Assembly (NCBI GenBank): GCA_016715105.1
Contig: JADKBO010000063.1
Coordinates: forward strand, 1-18,910
Source of the DNA: Saprospiraceae bacterium
Lineage (GTDB): Bacteria > Bacteroidota > Bacteroidia > Chitinophagales > Saprospiraceae
DNA: 18,910 bases
Direction: 5' to 3'
Made by a program: the position numbers and the translations under genes. Numbering within the stretch: the first letter of the stretch is position 1; the number at the start of each line of letters is the position of its first letter. Positions 1 through 8,823 of the stretch are shown piece by piece. Under the pieces are notes generated by a model that worked only from the letters and a program-made list of their open reading frames with translations, did no database searches and was not told where the DNA came from.

Positions 1-165
1 TCCAGGAAATCCTCTGTGTTATGATTTTATCATCGTCATCCAATAGTTTGACCATAGCTTTTCTCTTTCACTATCGGGGTAAACGTAAATGATGAGCCGA
101 TTCAAATTTTGCCAGACCGATCTGAATAAATTGAATCTTTGATTATAGGCATGGTCGACAGTCAT
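1..165 (-). CDS. possible partial gene downstream of the MFS gene, frameshifted, function not recognised
   Basis: An ATG at 165 opens 17 bases after the MFS stop on the same strand and reads MTVDHAYNQRFNLF and onward to a TAA at 19-21 (48 codons). A second frame, from an ATG at 55, reads MVKLLDDDDKIITQRISW and stays open to the window edge. Because this part of the window is full of single-base indels, the two frames may belong to one gene. The LLDDDD segment faintly resembles the N-terminus of SirB1/transglutaminase-like proteins of Bacteroidota, but that is a guess from a very short stretch and no function is assigned. Confidence 0.25.
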
Positions 166-182
166 TGCTAGGTTTTACTCAT

Positions 183-1384
183 TCAAATTTTTGAGCGCTG
201 GGATTTTAAACCAAGAGAAAATGCCGGATCAATAAGGTCCTTGTCCCACCAAATAACACAGCAGGGATTGTACTCCATATAGGCTGCAGTCACACCACTT
301 TCAAACTGACCCAACTCATTGTTGCTATTCACAAAATGCTGTTGACGGAAAGAGACCCTTCCTCGCATTTCGTCTGGGACAAACAACTGAAAGACTGTGC
401 CACGGATGATCACACTTACTCCATCAAAAAAGTCCACTTTACCAATAAAGCCATAAAAACTCAAAAGAAAACTCTTGGATAAAGCAAAAACAATGATGCA
501 TAAACCAAAAACCAGCGACGCTGTAAATCAGATATTTACCTTTGGGATTGGCGCAGCGGCTTGTTCGGGTGGAGATAGGCAATGGCTAAAAAATTGCCTA
601 GATAGCCAGGACATCCCCACAATCCTTCAGGGCCTACATGCAAAATGTCCTTGCAAAAACAGGAAGTAGCAACTGCCCCTAAAGAACAAGACCGCAAACA
701 TGTCCAGACTTATGGCCCTTGCTAATGCTTTTAGTGGTAAACGACTTTCAATCCTTCCTCACTATCGGTACCGCGGTTTCCTATTCCAACTGATGGCTTT
801 GGGGTGTGTTATGCTCTGCCAAAAATGGATGATGGCAGACAACATCATTTAAACTAAAATAATGACCAAGTCACGCGACAACCCTATCAAAATTCCAGCA
901 ACGAATGGACCGATAACGGCTGCAATCAACCAACTCATGCTGTTGATGGAAGCTGTTTTTACCAAACTTTCGACGTAACCAACTGAGCCAAAATGCATTG
1001 ATTGCCGGAGAACTTTAAGCCCGAATACCCCCCGTTAAAACGGCGAAGTAGATGAGCATCGCAACGACATTATTTAAATAAAGGATGGTTTGAGGTACGT
1101 TAAGACCAGCTGTGTGATCATGACAAACCAGATAAGCCCAAAACACAGTGATGAGCTGGTGCTTATTGCTGCGGTCAACCCTTACGCCTGCTGGCAATGC
1201 CAAAAGGATGGCAGGAATCACTTCACTTAAGCCAAGAATACCCAATGCTAATCTGCTCCCAAAGCTCATAAAGTTTCCAGCCCAAAATAACAGGAGTCAT
1301 TTTTAGTCCAGCAATGAAGAGAAACCTGGCCGCAACAAACAAGGTAAATTCCTGATTGATGATGGGCAATGTTGGTATCTTCAA
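183..1384 (-). CDS. MFS transporter, EntS-like (MFS_3 type), disrupted by frameshifts
   Basis: This is a major facilitator superfamily exporter of the inner membrane, resembling EntS/YbdA-type permeases. The fragments line up in order across frames. The N-terminus around 1384-1260 reads FVAARFLFIAGLKMTPVILG, followed by LGLSEVIPAILLALPAGV and VDRSNKHQLIT (1265-1140). A mid segment near 1010-850 reads INSMSWLIAAVIGPFVAG, then KDILHVGPEGLG appears near 660-620. The C-terminal half (464-183) reads SVIIRGTVFQLFVPDEMRGR and SNELGQFESGVTAAYM, which are the conserved cytoplasmic loop and following helix of this subfamily. The total length of about 400 codons is normal. No ATG is visible at the start; a TTG at 1384 is the best in-frame choice, and a hidden indel may mask the true start. 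The substrate cannot be predicted. The gene lies about 150 bases beyond hisIE on the same strand. Confidence 0.75.
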
Positions 1385-1531
1385 AAGAAAATCACTTTGG
1401 TTTTATTTGATTGTTGGATTATTTTCTTTTTTTTTTTTTCTTGAATAGACGATCTTTCACTAATTAATGTGTAGATCATTTAAAGGATAAAATTACTTTT
1501 TTATTTACCATGTCTGCCCTTCCATGACTTT
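1385..1531. other. intergenic gap with a 13-T homopolymer
   Basis: This gap separates hisIE from the MFS gene. It holds a run of 13 T at 1427-1439 on the plus strand. On the coding (minus) strand this is an A-run, so it does not make an intrinsic terminator for the his operon. No convincing TAnnTTTG promoter was found for the MFS gene, so read-through from the his operon remains possible. Confidence 0.5.
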
Positions 1532-2128
1532 TTATTGAGGATCCGACAATTTAAAATTCTTGGCTTGCAATAAACCAAGGTAGTGGAAGAGTAAACTTGC
1601 GGCCTCACCTAGAAATAAATCATCGTTGCTGTCTTTGGCTTCGATGACGATTTGAGCGGCTTCTTCGCCCACTTTCTGAGCAATTTTGTTGATCCCTTTT
1701 TGAATAAACTGCTGGTGTACGATTGGTCGGACTCGTTGTTTTTCTATCAGTGATGACTTGCTCCAGATAAACTAAAAAAAAAAAGTTGTATTGCCATATT
1801 GCTGTTTTCTTCCTGCCAACAAGTATCATCTCCCGTATGACAGGTTGGTCCCCGTGGAAGTGCCTCGATCAACGAGTGCATCCAAATCACAATCAATGGA
1901 AATTTCACTTAAGATCAAATAATTTTCACTGCTTTCGCCCTTTGTCCAAAGTCGATCTTTTGACCTTACTGAAAAAGTAACTTATACTCTTCTTCCAAAG
2001 TTTTGTCAATGGCGGCCTCTTCATGTAACCCAACATCAACACTTTATCTGTAATACAGTCTTTGACAATGGCCGGAATCAAGCCACTTACCGCATCATAT
2101 TTAATATTTTCTATATCTAGTGCCCCAT
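1532..2128 (-). CDS. hisIE: bifunctional phosphoribosyl-AMP cyclohydrolase / phosphoribosyl-ATP pyrophosphatase, frameshifted
   Basis: HisIE catalyses steps 2 and 3 of histidine synthesis: the HisE domain hydrolyses PR-ATP to PR-AMP and the HisI domain opens the purine ring. The HisI part reads ENIKYDAVSGLIPAIVKD and VLMLGYM near 2115-2010. The zinc/active-site segment GPTCHTGD is seen in another frame near 1855-1830. The HisE part starts near 1785 with FLVYLEQVITDRK and continues in shifted frames as GINKIAQKVGEEAAQIVIEA and LFLGEAASLLFHYLGLLQ, ending KLSDPQ at the TAA at 1532-1534. At about 199 codons the span matches the bifunctional family. The most plausible ATG is at 2128, but one indel separates it from the domain frame. 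It is the last gene of the his operon. Domain order and conserved residues are intact, so sequence error seems likelier than decay. Confidence 0.85.
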
Positions 2129-2899
2129 TTATATATGGTTGTCTGATTATATTCTTGATTGAAATGCCATTATCACTCAAATAACGCCTTAATTCCGGGA
2201 TTTTTATTTCTTGATAGTGAAATACACTTGCTGCAAATGCTGCCAGAGTTGATATTGCCATTGAGCACGTCCAGAAAGTCTTCCTTTTGCCGGCACCGAC
2301 CAGAGGCAATGACTGGAATATTTCAAGTCATTGAGTTTTTTGAGGGCTTCCAGTGCATAACCATCTCTTGTGTAATCGTGGTCCATCGAGGTAAAAGGAT
2401 TTCACCAGCCCCTCCACTTTCTGCTTGTTGCGCCCATTCGAAAAGATCAAGGCCTACATTTTTCGCCCACCGTGGGTATGCACCATCCATTGTCCATCAA
2501 CACATTTAGCATCAATGGCAACAATGACGCACTGTACTCCAAAGGCAGTCGAAATTCTCCTCAATCAATGCTGGTCTTACGATGGCTGATGAATTGACTG
2601 AAACCCTTATCTGCCCCACTTTGTAAAACGTCATAAACGATTTCTTTGCTATTGATAATTTCGCCTACAGAGAAAGGAATATTGATGACGCGCCTACTTT
2701 CTTTACAAGACTCAACTTCAGCGTTGTTCGCCCTTCGTGTGTTGCTGAAATATCCAAAAAAACCAATTCATCGGCACCTGCTTTGATACGTTGCTGTAAG
2801 TTCTACTGGGTCACCAGCATCTCTCAACGCAACAAAATTGGTGCCTTTACCGTACGACCGTCTTTGATATCCAGGCAAGGTATGATTCTTTTGTCGCAC
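2129..2899 (-). CDS. hisF: imidazole glycerol phosphate synthase cyclase subunit, frameshifted
   Basis: HisF is the TIM-barrel cyclase subunit that, with HisH, turns PRFAR plus ammonia into imidazole glycerol phosphate and AICAR. The N-terminus reads RIIPCLDIKDGR, with the first catalytic Asp in CLDIKDG. FVALRDAGDP follows, and the second catalytic Asp lies in VIVAIDAKCVDGQW near 2550-2510. THGGRK comes next, and the C-terminus near 2290-2160 reads AALAASVFHYQEIKIPELRR then YLSDNGISI. The length of about 257 codons is normal. The likely start is GTG at 2899: removing one A from the AAAA run at 2889-2892 puts it in frame as VRQRIIPCLDIKDG. Both catalytic aspartates survive the frameshifts. hisA ends just upstream, and hisIE begins at or overlapping its 3' end. 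Confidence 0.88.
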
Positions 2900-2909
2900 G
2901 ATTTTATAT

Positions 2910-3624
2910 TTAGAGGTCCGAACAATGCTGGCAAGGTAATTTTCCTTCGTAAATAGCCTTACCTACAACTACTCCATACATGCCCATTTCCACGACTCTT
3001 CCACATCAGAAAGTTGAGCGACACCGCCACTTCTGCGATGAGGCCAACTCGTGTGTTTTTCCATCAGCCCTGATATAAATCTGTGGAGAGGTTCTGTAAC
3101 ATGCCATCTTTGGCGATGTCCGTGCATAAAAATAAGGTAGCGCCCCTTGCATTAGTAGGCAGATATAAAATCATCAATGTGTTGATCAGAGGTATGATAC
3201 CATCCCTTCTGTTGCAATATATTCGTTATGAACATCGGTACCAATGACTATCCTTTCCGTACCATAATCCTGCAGACCCATTTAAAACTTCTTCTGGGTT
3301 TTTACGGCCAAACTTCCGATGATTGCTCTTGACACACCATCCTCAAAAACCTTGCTCGCGTGGCTCTATTTCTGATGCCTCCTCCCATTTCAATAACCAA
3401 AGAAGTCTGATGTGCAATGTCATAAATGGACTGCAAATTATTGCCTTGGCCTCTTTGCAGCATCCAAATCTACCAAGTGTATGTATTTTTGCTCCAGCAT
3501 CCTCAAAAGCTTTAGCCATTTCCACTGACTGCTGTGGTAATAATTTTTCAGTATCATAATCGCCCTTTGGTCAACCGCACACAACGGCCTCCGATCATGT
3601 CTATTGCTGGAAGTATTTAGTCAT
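2910..3624 (-). CDS. hisA: ProFAR isomerase (HisA), frameshifted
   Basis: HisA isomerises ProFAR to PRFAR, the substrate of HisFH. The fragments read ILPAIDMIGGRCVRLTKGDY (the LPAID signature with the first catalytic Asp) near 3615-3555. These are followed by VEMAKAFEDAGAKIHLVDLD, SIYDIAHQTSLVIEMGGGIR, GSLAVKNPEEV and, near 3110, TDIAKDGML with the second catalytic Asp. The end reads VVVGKAIYEGK with a TAA at 2910-2912. Span and order fit a 240-aa HisA. The start is inferred as ATG at 3624, which overlaps the 3' end of hisH; one extra A in the following AAA run would give MTKILPAIDM. The frames change repeatedly, but sequence motifs are kept. Confidence 0.86.
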
Positions 3625-4208
3625 CATTAGATATTCAAAAGTTTTGTAAAGGTTTTCGCCCACACTGGCACTCTTCTCAGGGTGAAATTGTACACCCCAA
3701 TAATGGTCCTTGCGCATTGCGGCACAAAAATGGCAAAATGTGGAAGTTTCAGTAATGGTATATTGATCTTTTGGCACGTAATAACTATGCACAAAATAGA
3801 AATAAGCATGATCATCGATGTCTTTCATCAAGGCATCATCCGTTGGAATTACGGTATTCCAGCTCCATGTGGTATCTTTTCTGTTTCACTTTTGAATTTT
3901 TGTAACCGTTCCCTTAACCAAACCCAAACAGGCAACATCTCCTTTCTTCAGAAAACTCCAGCATGATTTGCATACCCAGACAAACGCCTAGAAAAGGAAC
4001 TTTCACCTGCTTTAATGGTATCTACCAAATTGCGTTCATGTAAAGCTTCCATAGCAGTGGACGTATGTCCTACGCCTGGCAAAATTACCTTTATCAGCAC
4101 CGAGAATGACCGCTGGATCTGCAGTTAATACTGGATTTGCTCCCAAGCGCTGTAAGGCGTTGATCACGTATCTGGTATTGCCAGCTTGTAGTCAATGATT
4201 GCGATCAT
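3601..4208 (-). CDS. hisH: imidazole glycerol phosphate synthase glutamine amidotransferase subunit, frameshifted
   Basis: HisH hydrolyses glutamine and channels ammonia to HisF. The ATG at 4208 reads MIAIIDYK and then, after a frame change, AGNT and VINALQRLGANPVLTADP. The oxyanion segment VILPGVGH and the nucleophile elbow VPFLGVCLGMQIMLEFSEE, containing the catalytic Cys, are in a shifted frame near 3990-3930. The C-terminal piece (3831-3601) reads DDHAYFYFVHSYYV and GVQFHPEKSASVGENL, which supplies the catalytic His and Glu. All three triad residues are therefore present. The start overlaps the inferred hisB stop by ATGA. The length of about 202 codons is standard. Confidence 0.88.
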
Positions 4209-5303
4209 AATACCCCTTTTTGTACTTGGTATTTCCATATTCGCATCGCGACTTTTAGCAGCTTTGATGGCTTTTGGCAAATGCCTTAAATATGGACTCA
4301 CGATGTGGTGTTCGTTGTCTCCTTGAGCGCTTATACCAGGTTACACTTTGGCATGATCTGAGAATCATTTGAAAAAGTGGTAAAACATCTCTGTAGGTAT
4401 ATCACCGATTTTTCTCTTTGAAGTCTATTTTCCATTGTATCCACGGTCTTCCACCAAAGTCAATCAATACTTCCGCTTTGGCTTCATCCATTGGCAAAGC
4501 AAATCCATTATCTCTGATGCCCGCCTTTACCCACGCTTCGTCAAATAACATTCCCAAAACGATGGCTGTATCTTCGACAGTGTGGTGTTCATCGATGTAA
4601 ACTCGGGCTTGGAGGAATAAATCAACCTGAGCGTGTTTGGCAATTTGCTCCAACATGTGGTCAAAAAGCCCAATCCTGTATGAATTTCTACAGCTGCCAA
4701 TGCCATCGAGGTTGATTGCCCTGATATTTTGGTTTCGGAGGTATTTCGAATACATTTAGCTTTCCTGTCGAGTGTAAATAAATACTTTTTATTTCTGACC
4801 AAGATTTTGCATCCAGAGCAATTACTTTTTAAATTTTCAGGAATATCTCCTTTACCATCAATGCGTATGCCTTTACACCTCTGATTTTGCGCAAGCATCA
4901 TGTCTGTAAGTCGATCTCCCACTACGATGGAATTTTCCAGATCAAAACTGCCATTCATGTATTTGGTCAACATACCCGTGCGCGGTTTGCGATGAGGTGA
5001 TTGCTCGTGTTCAAAACTGCGGTCGATGTGAATGGCTTCAAACCCGATGCCTTCTCCTTTGAGGCTATTGATGAGCAATTGCGTGCCGGCCAAAGGTGGC
5101 TTCTGGAAATGAACTGTTCTCAAGCCGTCCTGATTGGTCACCTTTCTTCATTACCAATAAATAATCGAGCTTGGTAGCAATGTCATGTAGATTGGTAAAA
5201 AGGCCTGGCAAAAAGGATAACTTTTCCAGCGAATCTATCTGCTTCGTCAGCAGGTTCGTGGATGAGCACAATTCATCTCTATCCAAAACAAAATCTTTTT
5301 CAT
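4205..5303 (-). CDS. hisB: bifunctional histidinol-phosphatase / imidazoleglycerol-phosphate dehydratase, frameshifted
   Basis: HisB joins an N-terminal HAD-type histidinol-phosphate phosphatase to a C-terminal IGP dehydratase, as in E. coli. The HAD part starts at ATG 5303, shows LDRD (motif I, broken by an indel right after it) and then QIDSLEKLSFLPGLFTNLHD, VTNQDGL, HRKPRTGML and VVGDRLTDM. The dehydratase part reads LDGIGSCRNSYRIGLFDHML, then DEHHTVEDTAIVLG (manganese-binding His cluster), FGGRPWI and, near 4320-4270, GDNEHHIVES with AFAKAIKAAK. The end is inferred as STKGVL plus TGA at 4205-4207: the AAAAA run near 4220 has one base more than this frame needs. About 366 codons, normal for the fusion. 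Confidence 0.9.
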
Positions 5304-6330
5304 GGTAATATTCGTTTAGTTTGATAAAGAGTATGTCATTTTCTGTTATGTCCCAACGGTGATTCTCAAGCAATGATCAATGTAACTGGCGACGTCTATT
5401 TCTGCACAATGATGCCTTGACTGGTCAGAAATGATATAACTTATTTGGTATCGTTCACTTTGACCAGCAAAAAGTTTGCCTCAGAAGGGTAAATTTCCAA
5501 AACGCCCTTTAAATCTGTGAGTTCCAAAGCCATGCGTTTTCTTTTCACTGATGATTTGTTGTGTTTGTTTTGTACAGCCTCCATTTGGTCAAGCATTTCA
5601 TGGCTTGTTCCTGGGCTGATTGTTGATGTTGTAGGGTGCTTTATTTTGTTGAATATGCCGATGATTTCTGTATTGACAAAGGCCATACCCATTCTGATAG
5701 AAGCACTTCCCCATGCTTTAGAAAAAGTCTGCATGACTATCAAATTGTTATAATCATTTATAAACGATTTCATTGATTCTTGGGTTGAAAAATCAATATA
5801 TGCTTCATCAATGACCACAATTCCCGGGAAAGAAGCAACAAAATTTTTCATTTCTGAAAGTGGCAGCACATTACCAGACGGATTATTGGGTGAGCATAAA
5901 AATGCCCCTTTTGTTTGAGGCCCAGCCGTTGCAAGCATCAAGTCAAAGTCCATGGTAAAGTCAGTACGCAAAGGAACTTGAATCAACTTTACGTCATTGA
6001 TATCTGCGGAGACTTTATACATTCCATAGCTCGGATTTGGTGAGATGATTTCATCTACGCCAGGATTGCAGAACGCCCGAATGACAAGATCTATGGGTTC
6101 ATCAGAGCCATTTCCCAAAAAAATATTTTGCGGGTCTACTTGCTTAAATTGGGCAATTTTCTCTTTCAATTTCCATTGTAAAGGATCCGGATATCTGCTG
6201 TAGGGATGGTCAAAGGGTTATCATTGGCATCAATAAAGATTTCTGCCGCCCCTTTAAATTCATCCCTGGCAGAACTATAAGGCTTGAGGTTTTTGATATT
6301 TGTTCGAAGTAAAGATTGTATATCTACCAT
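5279..6330 (-). CDS. hisC: histidinol-phosphate aminotransferase, frameshifted near both ends
   Basis: HisC is the PLP-dependent fold-type I aminotransferase that converts imidazole acetol phosphate to histidinol phosphate with glutamate. ATG at 6330 reads MVDIQSLLRTNIKNLKPYSS, and FIDAND follows. After a frame change near 6190, a long open stretch (6169-5441) holds NIFLGNGSDEPIDL, FLCSPNNPSGN, VIDEAYIDFS and the PLP-lysine motif TFSKAWG followed by RMGMAF. The 3' part shows FLTSQGIIV and CLRITVGT in shifted frames, then NDILFIKLNEYY. The exact end is uncertain: one extra T in the TTTT run near 5288-5285 would place the stop at 5279, overlapping the hisB start. The length near 350 aa is normal. 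Confidence 0.88.
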
Positions 6331-6332
6331 GC

Positions 6333-7611
6333 TTAAATTTTTGCTTTGATAGATAATCTAACCTGATTTTTACAGCATTGGCATGTGCTTAAATGTTCGG
6401 TTCGGCCATTGGTATGACCAATTTACCCAAACTTACCAAACCTTCTGGTGTGGCTGACTGAAACGCGATCTCACGAGTAAAGGAGTCGACATTTACGCCA
6501 CTGTAAGATTTTGCCCAGCCACAGTTGGCAATGTGTGATTGGTTCCTGAGGCATAATCTCCAACGGATTCAGGCAAAATTCCCAAAAATACTGAACCAGC
6601 ATTGACTATTTTGGAAGCATCTGCTGCGTTTTCAGAAGCAACGATCAAATGTTGGGTGCATAGTCATTGATAAATTTGAATGCTTTATCAACCTCTGACT
6701 CTATGATGATGCAGCTATTTTTGAGCGCTTGTATAATGATGTCTTTTCTTGGTAAACCAGTAACTAAACCTCAATTTCATTGGCAATCTGATCGGCTAAA
6801 AACACTGGTTGTTACGCATACCACTTGACTATCAATGCCGTGTTCTGCTTGTGCAATAAATCTATGGCAACGAAACTTGATTACATGTCTCATCCTGCAT
6901 AAACCAAAATTCCAGAAGGCCCCGCCGGCATGTCAATCGCCACGCCATGCGAGATAGCTTTCTTTTGCGGCGGTAACATATTGATTGCCGGGACCAAATA
7001 TTTTGGCCACTTTTTTGATGCTTGTGGTGCCGATGGCCATGGCTGCAATGGCTTGAGAACCACCCAACTTGCATGATTTCGGTGATGCCACAAATACGTG
7101 CGGGTTGCCAAAATAACAGATGGATCTTACCTTCATGAGCGTAGACTGCAGAGTACAATCTCCTTACAACCAACGATCTGCGCGGGCAAAGCCAACATTA
7201 AAATGGTAGAAAAAAGTGGCGCTGTACCCCCAGGGATAGAAATTCCTACGCGCTCAATGGCCACCGATTTTTGGAGGCAGTTCACACCTGGCATCGTTTC
7301 TATTTCTACGCCTTGGATATTTGTGCTTCTGTGGAATTTGTGATGTTGGCTTTTGCACCTTCAATAGCAATTTTCAAGTCGGCGTCAAGGGCTTGATAAG
7401 CAGATAAAACTTCAGTGTAAGGTACTTTGATGGTGGATATTTCCACGCCATCATACTTTTTAGTGAGTGCTTTCAACTCATAATCACCACCTTCAGCAAT
7501 GCCGTCATAAACTCGTTGAATGACGATTTCCATATCGCTTTTCTCAAGTTGTGGTCGTTGTTTTAGCTTTTTATATTGATTCGGGCTAGGTTGATAAATT
7601 ATTTCGATCAT
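6333..7611 (-). CDS. hisD: histidinol dehydrogenase, frameshifted
   Basis: HisD oxidises histidinol to histidine in two NAD-dependent steps using zinc. ATG at 7611 gives 101 uninterrupted residues (MIEIIYQPSPNQYKK onward). Shifted segments follow: VEIETMPGVNC, KSVAIERVG, IPGGTAPLFSTILMLALPAQ, IVGCKEIVLC, GGSQAIAAMAIGTTSIKKVA, KIFGPGNQYVTAAKE, and AIDMPAGPSGILVYAG. Near 6830-6790 AQAEHGIDSQVVCVT carries the Gln and His that bind zinc in E. coli HisD. The C-terminus reads NAVKIRLDYLSK or, in the next frame, RLSIKAKI ending with TAA at 6333-6335, two bases before the hisC ATG. The span of about 426 codons equals the family length. It begins 24 bases after hisG. Confidence 0.9.
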
Positions 7612-7635
7612 GATTTTCCAATTTTAAGTTTGAAT

Positions 7636-8477
7636 CTATACGATCATTTTTTCTATTGGGATGACCAAAATACCTTGTGCTCCACATTTTTCCAATTTGT
7701 TGAGCACCGTCCAAAAATCTTCATCATTGATTACCGAATGCATGCTGCTCCAACCTTCTTCCAAAAGAGGTAAAACGGTAGGACCCCTTAAGAACGGGCA
7801 AAATTTGACTAGCTTCAGAACCTTATCATTTGGAATATTGAATAAGATATACTTACTTTTCCTTGCCTTCAAAAACCGATCGGATTCTGAAAGCCAACTC
7901 TTCAATCAGCACAGATTTTTCTGCGAGTGACTTTTTATTTGCTGCCAAAACTGCTTCTGATTTTAGCAAGATTTCTTTCTCCTCCAAACCATTTTTAAAT
8001 AAGGTATTTCCACTACTCACCAAATCACAAATGGCATCGGCAAGACCAATGTTTGGAGCAATTTCTACCGATCCAGAAATGAGGTGAATACTTACCATTG
8101 TGTTTGCTTAAGTATTGTTGCAACTGTGGGATATGAAGTGGCAATTTTACCATTCAAATCCTGTGGACCATTGAAAGGCACCTTTGGAACAGCAACTGAG
8201 AGTCGGCACTTTGAAAATCCGAGTTTTTCTACCACGGCAATGTCCACATTTTTTCTCAATAAGTACATTTTCTCCCAAAATGGCAATATCCGCTACGCCA
8301 TCTTCCAGGTATTTTGGAATGTCAGAATTTCCTGAGGAACAAAACCTCGCATCAAAATTTCTTACTTGTGCTTTGGAGTGGCTCGAGACCATCTTCGACT
8401 GAAAGTCCACAATCTTTAAGTAGTTTGAGACTGTCTTCATACAATCTTCCTGATTTCTGCACTGCAATTTTTATCAT
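7636..8477 (-). CDS. hisG: ATP phosphoribosyltransferase, long (HisG-L) form, frameshifted
   Basis: HisG commits PRPP and ATP to histidine synthesis and is normally feedback-inhibited by histidine. ATG at 8477 reads MIKIAVQKSGRLYEDSLKLL and CGLSVEDGLEPL. Frame changes then lead through VRNFDARF, GNSDIPKYLEDGVADIAILG, VEKLGFSKCRLSVAVPK and LNGKIATSYPTVATILK. The PRPP-binding signature SGSVEIAPNIGLADAICDLV is intact near 8075-8015. The C-terminal part (7905-7636) reads GPTVLPLLEEGWSSMHSVIN and ILVIPIEKMIV. This is the ACT-like regulatory domain found only in long HisG, so no HisZ partner is expected. The span of about 280 codons fits. It is the first structural gene, 49 bases after the attenuator terminator. 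Confidence 0.92.
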
Positions 8478-8525
8478 TTCCTTTTCTTAGTTTTGAGCCC
8501 TCTTCGCACCGTAAACAGAGGTCAT

Positions 8526-8562
8526 AAAAAAACAACTGCCCACTCTTGCGAAGCGGGCAGTT
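8526..8562 (-). terminator. his operon attenuator (intrinsic terminator)
   Basis: On the minus strand an exact 8-bp stem, AACTGCCC (8562-8555) with GGGCAGTT (8541-8534), encloses a 13-nt interior that itself can form CTT/AAG pairs. It is followed by a G and seven T (8532-8526). The hairpin lies between the His-rich leader ORF and hisG, so it acts before the structural genes rather than after a gene. That position and the leader make a transcription attenuator the best reading. Confidence 0.88.
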
Positions 8563-8627
8563 TGATTAAATATTTATCTTTATTTGAAAATATGATCATA
8601 CTAATACAACCCACCAATCGCTCTCGC
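8548..8627 (-). promoter_or_regulatory. candidate antiterminator pairing in the his leader
   Basis: Just after the His codons, GCGAGAGCG (8627-8619) can pair with CGCTTCGC (8555-8548) as 8 bp with one bulged G. GGTGG (8615-8611) can pair with CTGCC (8560-8556) with two G-U pairs. This would consume the 5' arm of the terminator. A ribosome stalled at the His codons (8652-8632) would leave this arm free; one reaching the stop codon at 8598-8596 would cover it. The pairing was found by eye and its energy was not computed. Confidence 0.55.
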
Positions 8628-8685
8628 GCTGATGATGGTGATGTGTATGATGAAGTGTATTCAAAATTTTGTTTTTTAATTTCAA
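8596..8685 (-). CDS. hisL: his operon leader peptide (HisL-like), 29 aa
   Basis: A short ORF on the minus strand encodes a 29-residue peptide. It begins KLKNKILNT after the initiator, carries HHTHHHH at residues 12-18, and ends QRESDWWVVLV before TGA at 8598-8596. It lies between a TAnnTTTG promoter and an intrinsic terminator upstream of hisG, the arrangement of an attenuation leader. The start is taken as TTG at 8685-8683, only about 10 bases beyond the -7 element. No ATG is in frame, so either a near-leaderless TTG start is used or a one-base error hides an ATG (the sequence there is ACATTGAAA). The peptide would act in cis by ribosome stalling when charged His-tRNA is scarce; no trans function is expected. 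The symbol is by analogy of role with enterobacterial hisL, not by homology. Confidence 0.78.
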   Translation of the reverse strand: MKLKNKILNTLHHTHHHHQRESDWWVVLV

Positions 8686-8695
8686 TGTTGCGCCA

Positions 8696-8726
8696 CAAAA
8701 GTAGACAATCTGAAAGTAAAAGTAAA
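8696..8726 (-). promoter_or_regulatory. Bacteroidota-type promoter of the his operon
   Basis: TACTTTTG at 8703-8696 (minus strand) matches the Bacteroidota -7 consensus TAnnTTTG exactly. TTTA at 8726-8723, 19 bases upstream, matches three of four bases of the -33 TTTG. Transcription would start near 8690, directly before the leader ORF. Confidence 0.65.
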
Positions 8727-8789
8727 GCTGTTTCCAAAAATTAATTGGAAAAACATGACAATTTCACAATTTCAGGCTTTGAGTTTGAT

Positions 8790-8820
8790 TTTTATAAAAC
8801 ATCAAATGGCTTTTATAAAA
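8790..8820. repeat. two TTTTATAAAA palindromes
   Basis: Two identical 10-bp palindromes, at 8790-8799 and 8811-8820, are spaced 21 bp centre to centre, about two helical turns, upstream of the his promoter. They could be an operator pair for a dimeric regulator, but the region is AT-rich and the match could be chance. Confidence 0.3.
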
Positions 8821-8823
8821 ATG

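Noticed and set aside
1427..1439. T-run as a terminator of the his operon
   Set aside because: The his operon is on the minus strand, where this is an A-run, and no GC-rich hairpin precedes it.
1532..8477. his operon as a set of true pseudogenes
   Set aside because: Conserved blocks and catalytic residues are intact between indels, and several indels are homopolymer length changes; decay should also bring substitutions and larger deletions. Kept as a lesser possibility.
8526..8690. Metabolite riboswitch upstream of hisG
   Set aside because: There is no room for or sign of an aptamer; the His-codon run and terminator account for the leader.
8522..8737. 71-aa minus-strand ORF across the his leader region
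   Set aside because: It runs straight through the promoter and terminator; the His-rich ORF in another frame and the hairpin explain the region better.
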